From positions 1 through 64,000 of the forward strand of contig JANFAH010000017.1 of assembly GCA_024663395.1 (NCBI GenBank): a DNA stretch of 64,000 bases. Reading direction: 5' to 3'. The notes under the pieces are model-generated. The model was not told the DNA's origin and made no database searches. It saw only the letters and a program-made list of their open reading frames with translations. Origin of the DNA: Pisolithus tinctorius (lineage: Eukaryota > Basidiomycota > Agaricomycetes > Boletales > Pisolithaceae). The translations under genes were made by a program, and so were the position numbers. Positions 1 through 9,673 of this stretch are shown one piece after another. Numbering within the stretch: the first letter of the stretch is position 1; every line of letters begins with the position of its first letter.

Positions 1-732
1 TTCGTTTTTTTTCTTGTGTTCTTCTTGGGCTAGTTCTGTAGCTGTGGTGATTTTTCGAAGAAGACTATTGTTGGGATTAATCTTCTTTGCTTCTTCGACA
101 AGTTTTCCAACCGACATCACGAAGTGTGCTCGGATGGTTTTGTCTTCTGGTTCTTCGTAATCCATGAATTTGTTTATCCCTTTCTTTTCAGCAGGGGATA
201 CAAGATTCACGGTTGGTTCTTCGATGGCAACAGAGGAGATGTTGCGTCTTAACTCTTTTGATCTATCAGTTTTCTCGTCGATAGAGAGTGTGCCCATCCT
301 CCAGTCCACAACAGGGTTGTTTTCTTGGAGCCAGGGGAGACCCAGAATGACGTTTTCCGTTCCACAGTTGATGACATGGAAAAAGGACTGGTGAACGAGT
401 CCTTTAATTTTGAAGTAGAGGGTGGCGGAAAACAATATTCTTCCTTTTGAGTTTTGGGTTCCATCGGCATTTTTTGCGAGGATGGGTTCAGCGAGGTGTT
501 GAGTGGGGATTCGGTGCTTTCGCACAAAACCCCAATCAATGCAGGAGATTTCTGCCCCGGAGTCAACCAGAGCGGTGGTGTTGACGACTTTCTGAGTAGT
601 TTCTGATGCGTAAAGGGAAATGGGAATCTGCATAGTACATTCTGGTGTAGACGTTACAAGTACAGGCGCAACAGAAACTAAACTGTCCTTAGTTTGGGGA
701 ACATCTGGCGTCAACGCAGAGTTCCCATTCAA
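1..732 (-). CDS. pol polyprotein, N-terminal part, cut by window edge
   Basis: The reading frame is open from the TTG codon at 730-732 down to the left edge and corresponds to residues 1 to about 243 of the pol frame of the right copy. It contains the retropepsin motif D-S-G-A-E and the start of the linker toward reverse transcriptase. As in the right copy there is no ATG at the start, and the frame lies at -1 relative to gag. The extreme left ten bases differ from the right copy, so the last few residues are unreliable. Confidence 0.75.
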   Translation of the reverse strand, partial: MNGNSALTPDVPQTKDSLVSVAPVLVTSTPECTMQIPISLYASETTQKVVNTTALVDSGAEISCIDWGFVRKHRIPTQHLAEPILAKNADGTQNSKGRILFSATLYFKIKGLVHQSFFHVINCGTENVILGLPWLQENNPVVDWRMGTLSIDEKTDRSKELRRNISSVAIEEPTVNLVSPAEKKGINKFMDYEEPEDKTIRAHFVMSVGKLVEEAKKINPNNSLLRKITTATELAQEEHKKKNE

Positions 733-1871
733 AAATCCTTTCCAAGGGCCCTAGCGATGTTTACCAAAGCAATAGATGGGCCAGCGACTTTTTCTTCATC
801 GTCGCTTTCTTCTACTTCTACAATTTTGCGGATTTTCTTCACTTTCTTCTGGGGAGTTTTCCCTTTGTCTGGACATTCTTGGGAGAGATGTCCCTTGTTT
901 CCGCAACCGAAACATCTTCCTTCTTTGATGTGACGGTCTCGTTCTTCCTTGGAGAGTCTCACTCCATCCACGTCCATAGCGTTTGGATCTTTTTCTTCAG
1001 CAAAATTGTTCCTGGGGTGGAACGTTTTCTTTCCTTCTTCCCAAAGGTTTCATTGACCTTTCTCCATTTCGCGTCAAACTTCTGTGCTTGGGTGTACCAC
1101 TCGGTAATCTTAGTGGGAGTGGTTTCCATCATGTGGATTCGGTTTGCAATGAAAGGTTTGAGTCCTTGTGAGAAGAACTCGATCAAGGCGACATCTTCCG
1201 TGATGGTGAGTCAGCTGCAGCAGTCCGAAAGTCGGTGATATACTGTTCCACTGAGTCTTTCTGTTTCAGGGTTCGCAACTTGGTGATAGCGGTGCCTGCG
1301 GTGTCGGCGGAGGTGAACGATGCTTTGAAATCTTTTATAAAATCGGCAAAAGTGCCGAAACTCGGGGGTTCTTTTCCAGAGAGGTTTTCTGGAAGGTGGT
1401 GGCCCAGGCACGGGCGACATCTTTTTTCATATACGACAGGGCATAGACCACCTTTTTGGTGTCTGTGTCGTATAGTTCTTCGTTTACCAAGAGATAGGTC
1501 TGTACGGAGTACAGCCAGCTCATGGCATTCTTCTGGTTTCCATCAAAATCAGACGGAGCACCGATCTTCAGTTCAGTGGCTTTGGTGGCATTGCCAACTG
1601 GTGCCTTCGACGATGAGCCAGACATCATAATCTGTGGTGGGGACAGAGGTGTAGGGAAGAGTGGTGGGGGACTCGGTTGGATGGGGGTACCAAGCGACGC
1701 GAGCGACTGGGAGAAAAGGTTCGAAAGAATTCCAGAGGTAAAACCTCTATCTGGCTGTTCGGGTTCGTTGGAGGAGGTGTCTGTGACAGTGCTCTCTTGT
1801 TCTTTGTCAGATGATGATTCTTCACAAGTGGGTCGCAACGGCGCCCAATGTCGGTTGTTTCGGGGGTTCAT
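729..1871 (-). pseudogene. gag, left copy, frameshifted
   Basis: The ATG at 1869-1871 opens a gag frame that runs intact to about 1390. Single-base deletions relative to the right copy, near 1372, 1207 and 1030, then throw it out of frame. The CCHC knuckle (C-F-G-C then G-H and C) is still readable near the 3' end at about 880-925. The right copy shows the reverse: its C-terminal 300 codons are intact and its N-terminus is broken. The lesions are all small indels, so base-call or assembly error is as likely as real decay. Confidence 0.7.
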
Positions 1872-1911
1872 GGTGGTGCACTAAGTAGTGACTGATTCGG
1901 CCAAAGGCTGT

Positions 1912-1922
1912 AGACTTGAGCT
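1912..1922 (-). other. Self-primer binding site of element A, left copy
   Basis: These eleven bases lie two bases inside the 5' LTR (which starts at 1925). They are exactly complementary to an 11-base stretch of the LTR at 2103-2113, the predicted 5' end of the element RNA. The right copy has the same arrangement at 60327-60337 and 60518-60528. Confidence 0.6.
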
Positions 1923-1924
1923 TT

Positions 1925-2372
1925 TGTTACACTCGACCGAAGTCAAGACGTAGGGAGAGCTCAGACGCAGACTAAGGTTTCTACTGAGCAACGGCTGCAG
2001 TAACCTCTGTAAATGACAGAGGATTTGAGACAACGCTGGTAAGAGTGGTCCTTGTGAGGGACACTGAGGGCAAAGTTCTGAGAACGCTGCGTATGATTGA
2101 GCAGCTCAAGTCTGGGTTTCCAGGACTTGAGCCGGTAGTCTAAATACTACACAGAAATGGACCATGAGGTGTCCGCATGTAACGAGGTAACTACGCCATT
2201 GGTTGAGCAATGATGACACATGTCCTAAGCATGTAACGAGCTAGTAACGCCAGTGGTGGAAACAGAGGGCTGTCGGATCAGAGAGAAGATGGCTCTAAAA
2301 GGAAACTAAGTCCAACGGATCAAAACAAGGTAAACGTACAGTAAAAGGAAAAGTTAGGGGCGAAACGTAACA
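1925..2372 (-). repeat. 5' LTR of element A, left copy
   Basis: A 448-base LTR bounded by TGTTA and TAACA. It corresponds to the right-copy LTR at 60340-60787. The adjoining bases GTGCT (2373-2377) are one half of the target duplication seen complete around the right copy. Confidence 0.9.
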
Positions 2373-2614
2373 GTGCTGAGAACTAATAGTTGAAGTCTGG
2401 GTGACTGGCATAGCTGGAGTTGGAACAAGTTTTGTACAGTATGCAAAGATCAGCAAGGGGACTAGACTAAATATAGCAAAAACATGGGAAAACAGACCAG
2501 AGTTATGTCTGGGTGACCTGGACATGGACCTGGGAGGACTGGGGTGGAGCAGCACAAGGCCAAGAGGCCAGAGTGGACCAGAGATAGGGGTAAAGTCTTG
2601 GACTTGAGTTATTT
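2373..2614 (-). repeat. Fragment of a CpG-decayed B-type LTR (B'), left copy
   Basis: The sequence aligns with the inner part of the LTRs of element B (18075-18305 and 23647-23880), but most CCGG and CG motifs have become CTGG, CCAG, TG or CA. It ends at the TA where a Tc1 transposon is inserted. The other half of the same LTR appears at 53496-53950 next to the right copy of element A. Confidence 0.75.
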
Positions 2615-2615
2615 A

Positions 2616-4187
2616 CAGTGGCTCAAAAAACTGACCACATGTTTGGACATTTTTCACTAAGGTCAATACTGCCCCATAACCCCTAACCTAGGCCCTAACC
2701 TATAGTGTATGAAACAAAGCCCTTACCATTGGCTCTCTATTGGTGCAGGGTTCAAGGGTTTTGGACAAGGTTTGATCAAATGGCAGCCATTTCAAAATGA
2801 TGACTCATGCAGTCAGTTTTTTGACTTCAGGTTTCGATTACATATATTAGACCCTGGCATACTGTAATATTAATACATATATTTGGTAATGGTTCTATTA
2901 TGTCACCTTTATGTAACTGAGTGTCAGACACTATAAATAAACCCCACCATCACCATGAAACCCATCTCTGCTTCTCAAAGAAAGAGCAATATCTCTCTCT
3001 CCTCTCTTGATCTTTCCTCCAGCAAAATTGGTCCCAAACTGCTTAGGGCAGTCTACAGTATGTCATGTCCTTCAGAAACTCCAGCCAGAGAGGAATAGGC
3101 TTTGTGGTGGCCATCCATTAAGGCTTACCCCTACCAACACAAGGGCTATTGTTCAGCAAACCATTGCTGACAAGCCCAAAAATGCTGTCCATGCCACTCA
3201 ATTCATCAATCCTATTATTGATACTCCTGTCTGCCACAGACTGTGAGAAATACCTCAAGGAAGCCTCTGTAAAGGCTGTGGTCAAGAAAAAGAAACCCTT
3301 GCTTTCTAATGGACACAAGAAGAGAAGGCTAGCCTTTGCTCTCAAGTACCAGAATTGGACTGTGGAGGACTGGAAGAGAGTTATATGGTCAGATGAGACC
3401 TAAATACATAGGACTGGGTCAGATGGGCAAGAGTATGTGTTGAAAAAGAAGGGTGAAGGGCTAATCGCTAGAGAGGTCAAGGGTACAGTTGAGTTTGGAA
3501 GTGGTTCACTGATGGTATGGGGCTGCAGAAGGTGGAATGGAGTAGGGGTTTTGAGTGAGGTGGATGGATGGATGGATGCTGAACAGTATGTAGCCATTTT
3601 GGAGCAGGGGCTGCTGCAAAGCTTGGAAGATTCTGGAATTCCAGAAGGTGACATTATCTTTCAACAAGATAATGGCCCCAAGCACACCTCCAAAGTTGGT
3701 TGGAAGAACAGGAAATCAACCTTCTGGACTGGCCTGCACAATCTCCAGACCTTAATCCCATTGAACATACTTGGAATCACCTCAAGAGATGCCTCTTGAG
3801 TTATGAGAGTGCTCCTACAGGCATTCACTGACTGTGAGAAAGAGTGGAGGAGGAGTGGGGGAAGATTGATGAGGAGAAGTGTCAAAAATGGATAGAAAGC
3901 ATGCCTAGAAGGATTGAAACAGTTATTAGGGCCAAAGGAGCTCATGCAAAGTACTAGATACTTGAATTGATATAAAGTCAACAAACTGACTACATGAGTC
4001 ATCATTTTGAAATGGCCACCATTTGATCAAACCTTATCCAATAGCCTTGACCCCTGCACCAATAGAGAGCCAATGGTAAGGGCTTTGTTTCATACACTTA
4101 TAGGTTAGGGCCTAGGTTAGGTGGTATGGGGCATTATTGACTCTAGTGAAACATGTACAAACATGCAGTCAGTTTTTTGAGCCACTG
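2616..4187 (+). mobile_element. Tc1-type DNA transposon, degenerate, left copy
   Basis: The 1572-base element is flanked by TA at 2614-2615 and 4188-4189 and begins CAGTGGCTC. The terminal inverted repeats are about 200 bases long. Each carries at its inner end an inverted copy of the outer terminus (a CAGTTTTTTGAC-like motif near 2815 and 3970), giving paired putative transposase binding sites. Subterminal CCCTAAC motifs occur at both ends. CpG is almost absent, pointing to an old insertion. Confidence 0.88.
2955..3957 (+). pseudogene. Tc1 DD34E transposase, broken
   Basis: This once encoded a cut-and-paste transposase. The ATG at 2955 opens an N-terminal helix-turn-helix region like that of the copy at 13898, but frameshifts follow within 100 codons. 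The first catalytic aspartate motif S-D-E-T at about 3391-3402 is followed directly by a stop codon. The second motif Q-Q-D-N-G-P-K-H lies near 3663-3687, and the P-I-E-H glutamate motif near 3757-3768 is in another frame. Stops and shifts in several places make it inactive. Confidence 0.85.
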
Positions 4188-4189
4188 TA

Positions 4190-5175
4190 TGCCACAGAAT
4201 ATACCCACAGGAATATCCTTGCCTGCATTCACTTTCCTCTCCTCCACTCAGTCCACACTAAACCCCTCTGCCATAGCTGTGTTTAATGACATTTACCAAC
4301 TAGACCCCACAGTTTGCACTCTCATATACAAGCTGGTCACCAAGAAGGGTCAGATGGTACCTGCCCTGATGGCAGAAGAATTCCACATTATGCAGTCTGC
4401 CTGATGATCCTCTCACCAGCCTCCAACCACTACCTGCACATCCACCAAACTTTATGCCAGGAGTAGCATTTCATGGCTGAATGGGTTGCTGAGCTTAATC
4501 CCAACCTGGCTAACTGGCTATGGCCCAAAGAACTCAAACTTGTCAGCTGGCTCATTTGGATCCATGAGCCTGCATTTCCCTGGAACATCACAGAGCACAG
4601 ACACCTAGATGAGTGCTACTTCCCCCCTGTATAGATCCCCACAATCCTGCACACACCTTGGGTTGAATGCAATATCCCCATTCCAAGTGCAATCCATGCC
4701 CAAGTCATTGACATGATCAAAGACTGCATCAAGTCTGGCATGAACAAACCTTCCACAGCAGCCTACTGCTCCTGCTGGTTCTGCATAGTAAAGAAAGACT
4801 GAAAGTCTCATCACCTTGTGCATGACCTAAAGCCCCTGAATGCAGTGACCATTCATGATGCCCCCATTCCACCTTTCATAGAACATATTGCAGAATCCTT
4901 CACTGGCTATGCAGTATATGCAATGATGGATCTGTACCCTGGGTACAACCAGTGCACACTTCATGTCAACTCCCATGACCTTACCACCTTTGGCACCCTG
5001 CTTGGGCTGCACCAGCTCACTACCCTGCCACAAGGCCATGCAAATGCAGTTCAGGTATACCAGGGAGATACTGCATTCATGCTACAGGACAAGATCCTGC
5101 ATCACACCTTCATTGGGTGTGCTTCCCACTTCCTGCATGCATTTATCTCACATTCTCTGCAACTACCCAGACAGA
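4190..5175 (+). pseudogene. Gypsy element C pol: protease-RT linker and reverse transcriptase fragment, left copy
   Basis: Translated pieces match the pol of a basidiomycete Ty3/gypsy family unlike element A. A linker lies near 4200-4400, then a segment with P-T-I-L-H-T-P-W near 4635, then the reverse transcriptase core from about 4818 (V-H-D-L, L-N-A-V-T, a D-L-Y-P-G-Y block and L-P-Q-G). Several in-frame stops occur, for example TAG near 4632 and TGA near 4800. The fragment is cut before the Y-x-D-D motif by the foldback element at 5178; the integrase follows beyond it. Confidence 0.78.
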
Positions 5176-5177
5176 TA

Positions 5178-6695
5178 CAGTGGCTCAAAAAAGTGTCCCA
5201 ATGTTGGGTGACTTTGGAAAGATTGGAGATTTATGAGAGAACCAGTAGGAGTCAGTGCAAACTGCTGCAGGATCAAAGATAGCACTGCCTGTTGCCTTGA
5301 CAACAAGAGCTTTTTCATGTCATTTGGTGGCTATTGCACTGAGATATAACCATTTTAAAATGACATGTCATTGGGACACTTTTTTGAGCATGATGTTGTC
5401 AGTCATCATTTAGTAAATAACATAAGCATTTGACAACTTCTGAAGGATTTTGTGCTTCCACCTTGCCTGATTATGTAATGTACATAATCCTGAGCTGTAA
5501 AAATGGCTTGGGTCCCACTCAGCTAACCCTACTTCACCAAGAAATGCATTTTTTCCTCTGCTAGAGCAAATATCCATCTGCTTTCTGAATCTGGCCTTTC
5601 TGCTCATCAAATCTCCTCTAAAACTGGTCTGGGGAGCTCTACTGTGGCCAGGGTCATCAAAGAGTCCCAGCTGGATAGGGAGAACCTCAAACTGGGACAT
5701 CCTTACCAGCTTTCCTCTACTGGCAGAAGGAGAATAGTCTCTAGTGTGACCTCTGGAAGAACTGAGAACACTGTCCAGGCCACCCATATGATAAGAGTAG
5801 CCCATTCCTCTCCTGTCCTCCTGTCTGGCAAGCATGGGCAACAGGGACTTTCCTTTGCTCTAAAGCACCAAAGCTGGACTGTGGAGGACTGGACTAGGGT
5901 CATCTGGTCAGTTGAACCCAAGATCAATAGTATTGGGTCAGATGGAAGGAAATATGTGTGGAAAATGCTAGGGCAGCCTTTGCAGGATAATTCTCCTGCT
6001 TGACTACAGCCTTCAGGGATGCAGAATTGAGCACACTGAAAACAGTTTGGGACATGACAGGAGAGGAATGGGCTACTCTTATCATATGGGTGGCCTGGAC
6101 AGTGTTCTCAGTTCTTCCAGAGGTCACACTAGAGACTATTCTCCTTCTGCCAGTAGAGGAAAGCTGGTAAGGATGTCCCAGTTTGAGGTTCTCCCTATCC
6201 AGCTGGGACTCTTTGATGACCCTGGCCACAGTAGAGCTCCCCAGACCAGTTTTAGAGGAGATTTGATGAGCAGAAAGGCCAGATTCAGAAAGCAGATGGA
6301 TATTTGCTCTAGCAGAGGAAAAAATGCATTTCTTGGTGAAGTAGGGTTAGCTGAGTGGGACCCAAGCCATTTTTACAGCTCAGGATTATGTACATTACAT
6401 AATCAGGCAAGGTGGAAGCACAAAATCCTTCAGAAGTTGTCAAATGCTTATGTTATTTACTAAATGATGACTGACAACATCATGCTCAAAAAAGTGTCCC
6501 AATGACATGTCATTTTAAAATGGTTATATCTCAGTGCAATAGCCACCAAATGACATGAAAAAGCTCTTGTTGTCACAGAAACAGTTAGTGCTACTTTTGG
6601 TCCTGCAGGAGCTTGCACTGACTCCTACTGGTTCTCTCATAAATCTCAAATCTTTCCAAAGTCACCCAACATTGGGACACTTTTTTGGGCCACTG
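5178..6695. mobile_element. Palindromic foldback element FB1, derived from a Tc1 transposon
   Basis: The 1518-base element is flanked by TA (5176-5177 and 6696-6697) and starts CAGTGGCTCAAAAAAGTGTC. Coordinates x and 11873-x pair along arms of about 640 bases (5178 to about 5815 and 6058 to 6695), with a centre of about 240 bases. Each arm carries the same piece of a Tc1 transposase N-terminal DNA-binding region, read plus at 5644 onward and minus at 6229 downward. The centre retains different later pieces of a transposase, W-S-V-E-P-K on one side and L-K-A-V-V-K on the other. No complete transposase is present. It is inserted in gypsy C pol. Confidence 0.88.
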
Positions 6696-6697
6696 TA

Positions 6698-7454
6698 GCT
6701 CCCCTGATATGTACCTCTGATGATCCAGCCATTCTGTGCTCTGCAAAGGCATGCACATGTGAGGCTAAAATAGCACTGATCCATGCATTCCTCATGACCT
6801 GTGAGTGACCCCCTGACCTTACTGATGCACAGTACTCATCCTTCTTTAATTCCATTAGCTGCTTCTTCCTCCTCAATGGCACCCTGTGGCATAGGGAACT
6901 GCACAGGCAGCACCAGCTTGTCATTGATGAACCCAAGCAGTACTGCCTCATCAAGGAGGTGCATGATGACCTCAGGCATAAAGGTGTCTTCACCATCCAC
7001 ACCCACCTCCTCCTCCACTTTTGGTGGCCTCTGCTCATTGAGGATGTGAAATGGTATGTTCATATGTGTCATGAATTCCAGATCCACCAGATGCAGAAGC
7101 TATGCATACCTCCCACTTTGCCCATGATAGGGGGCCTCTTTCATAAAGCTCACATTGACATGATGCTAATGCCTAAAGCCAGTGGCTACCAGTACATAGT
7201 ACAGGCTCAATGTGTGCTCACCTCATACCCAGAATGGCACATGCTGTGTGCAGAAAATAGTGCCATGCTCACATCCTTCATCTTCAAGGACATTCTATGC
7301 TGCTGGGGTCTGTTCACTGAAATCATCACAGACAATGGTCCTGTGTTCATTCAAGCCTTAGATGCCCTAGCTGCACAATATCATATCTGTCACATCCATA
7401 TCTCCCCTTACAATTCTCAGGCTAATGGTATTGTATAGCATTGCCACTATGATG
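6698..7454 (+). pseudogene. Gypsy element C integrase fragment
   Basis: From about 6950 the frame reads as a retroviral-type integrase: a zinc-binding region with H-D-D-L-x-H-K-G and C-H-E-F-Q-I, then the catalytic core with H-I-D-M near 7155 and T-D-N-G-P near 7330, ending N-S-Q-A-N-G-I-V with a TAG where relatives continue E-R-R. The stretch 6698-6950 is too decayed to read. Its C-terminus is cut at 7455 by the pogo-type transposon. With 4190-5175 it forms one interrupted element. Confidence 0.78.
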
Positions 7455-7644
7455 TACAGTAGACTCCCTTATAACTGATACCTATATAACTGATACTCCC
7501 TGAAAAGCAATAGGATTTTGGATTTCCCAAGTCAGTTTGCAGTAAATTCAAGGGCATAACCAATTACCAATAACTGATAGCACTTTTGAGAGAAAAACCA
7601 ATAGGTATTACTAAATTAGGCAATAAAATATTATATAATCAGTA

Positions 7645-9671
7645 TTGTTGGGTGATTCAAGGATTGGAATATCAGTTCTTCCTGCTATGAAGCCCCATAT
7701 GGAACCCATCAATACTCTAAAAAATGGCCTCAAGAAGCTGCAGGATCAAATTTTTACCCACAAAGCTTCACTTGAGGCTGCTTTGAAGGCTAATCAAGCT
7801 ATCTCAGAGGCTGATGAAGAATGGCTAGATCATGATGGGAATTTGGTGGATGAAGAACAACTGGTCCATGAATTGGATACTGCCTTGGATTATGAGTGCT
7901 TGCATGAATTTAACTTCACAGGATGAGGCAATTGTGAAAAGGCTAATGGCCATTGCTGGCCCTGTGCAGGTTATGAAGAAGTGCAAATGTATGATTTTTG
8001 AAGTTTGATGATTAAATATTGAGTATTTTGCAGGTCCCACTATGAGCTCATCCACAAGTCAACAAAAGCATGCTGCAGCCAAGCAAGTTGACAAAAAAGA
8101 GAATGCCACACTCTGGCAATGGATAGAGGTTCTTGACTGGTATTATGCTAATGGCAAGGTTCAAACAAAAGCCATGAAGCATTTTAATTGAGTCTATCCC
8201 AACCTCCACATAACACAGCCATGAATTTCAGAGTGGCTCAAAAAGGAATCCACATGGTGCACCAAGTTGGAGAGCAGTGGGGCCCTCTTGCATTCACTCA
8301 AGCAAGTGCATCAGACACAGCATCCTGAGGTTATGGAGATGCTTGACCTTTGGATTTCAAAAGCAATGTCCAATAAACTTTTCTTAACAGGTGAAATTCT
8401 CTGCCAAAAGTGGAGGGCATTTGCCAACCTTGCTGGTGTTCCAGAGGATGAATGCCTTACTCTGAGTGAAGGGTGGCTCAGTCAATACAAGACCTGGAGT
8501 GGTTTAAAGCAAATAAAGTGTCATGGTGATGCTGCATCTGTAGCACTGGACACTGTTGACAAGGACCAGTTGTGAATCCAAGAGCTAATTAAGAAACTTG
8601 GCTACAAACCATGCAACATATTCAATGCTGATGAGACTGGATTGTTCTATGCATATGTATCTTCTATTTTCAGTGAATAGAAGAGTCTTAAGTTGACTTT
8701 ATCAGTATGCCACCTGATTGAGGGCTTTCTGACAAGCAACACTTGGGTTTCAAAAGGAAAAAAAAAAAATGCTGACATATCTTGTTGTAACAAATGCAGA
8801 TGGCTCTAGAAAGCTACCACCATTGATCATTGGGAAGGTATACAAACCTCATTGCTTCTGGAACAAAACTGGGTCTGAGCTTGGGTCCCATTATCAAAAC
8901 AATGTGAAGGCATGGATGATGGCTTCAATATATCAAGAATGGTTATTAGATTGGGACCATAAGCTTTGACAGGAGCAATGAAACATTCTCCTCTTTCAGG
9001 ACAACTTTGCAGGCCACATTGTTCCTGATACACTTATGAATATTTGCACTGAAAACTTCAAACCAAACTTGACCTCACATGCCCAGCCTAATGACCAGGG
9101 TATCATCCATCATTTCAAAGCTCACTATCATGCAAAATTTATTGGGCATTCTATTGATCTCTATGAAGGCAGAACCACCCCCACACATATCTATGATATT
9201 GATCAGCTTGATGCAATGCACCTTGCAAATGAGGTCTGGAATGAGGTGGACACCACCACCATCTGACACTGCTGGTGCAAAGCTGGCATCTTGCCAGATT
9301 TTGAGACAGATACCTTCCCCAGCCAACCATCTCTTTCAATTTCATCCCTTGTGCACCCATCCATCTCTGTGCCTCAAGAAAATCCTGTCCTGCAAGCCAA
9401 AGCACTTCTTCAGTCCACTCTGGACAAGTTGGAGTCCACCAGTGCCCTTCAGCATTCAAATCAGATGGACTTGGCAGAACTACTGAATCCTTCTGTTGAA
9501 ACACATGACATGTTCAACACCATGGAGAGGGATATCTTTGATGCAGTCATAGAGGCAAAACAGGTGCAGGGGGACCTGCTGGCTAGCACAAGTGATAACA
9601 CTGATAACAAACCTGTTGAGGCACTACCTTCTTGCAGAGAGGCACTCCAAGCCATGCTTGTGTTACACAAG
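7645..9671 (+). pseudogene. CENP-B/pogo-like transposase, multiple stops
   Basis: The order of segments is that of a DDE_1 pogo transposase: an N-terminal region with H-L-H-type DNA binding (8070-8240), a CENP-B-type helix-turn-helix (about 8267-8560, with D-E-C-L-T-L-S-E-G-W), then the catalytic core with A-D-E-T-G-L at about 8627, Q-D-N-F-A-G-H near 9000 and Q-P-N-D-Q-G-I near 9088. Stops near 8190, 8573, 8680 and 8967 break it. The serine- and proline-rich tail 9291-9670 is still open. It once moved its own element; it is now inactive. Confidence 0.78.
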
Positions 9672-9673
9672 TA

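Larger units (their letters stand above)
1..2372 (-). mobile_element. Chromovirus element A, left copy, 5' part only
   Basis: This is the 5' LTR, leader, gag and beginning of pol of a Ty3/gypsy element on the minus strand; the rest lies beyond the left edge of the window. It matches 58411-60787 almost base for base. The differences are the first ten bases and five one-base deletions near 1030, 1207, 1372, 1697 and 1813, with one substitution near 1693. The flank from 2373 is also identical to the flank of the right copy, so this is a copy of the same locus and not a second insertion. Confidence 0.9.

Noticed and set aside
2687..2712. Telomeric repeat array
   Set aside because: Only one to three imperfect CCCTAA words, always inside Tc1-type terminal repeats and in both orientations. 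No tandem array is present.
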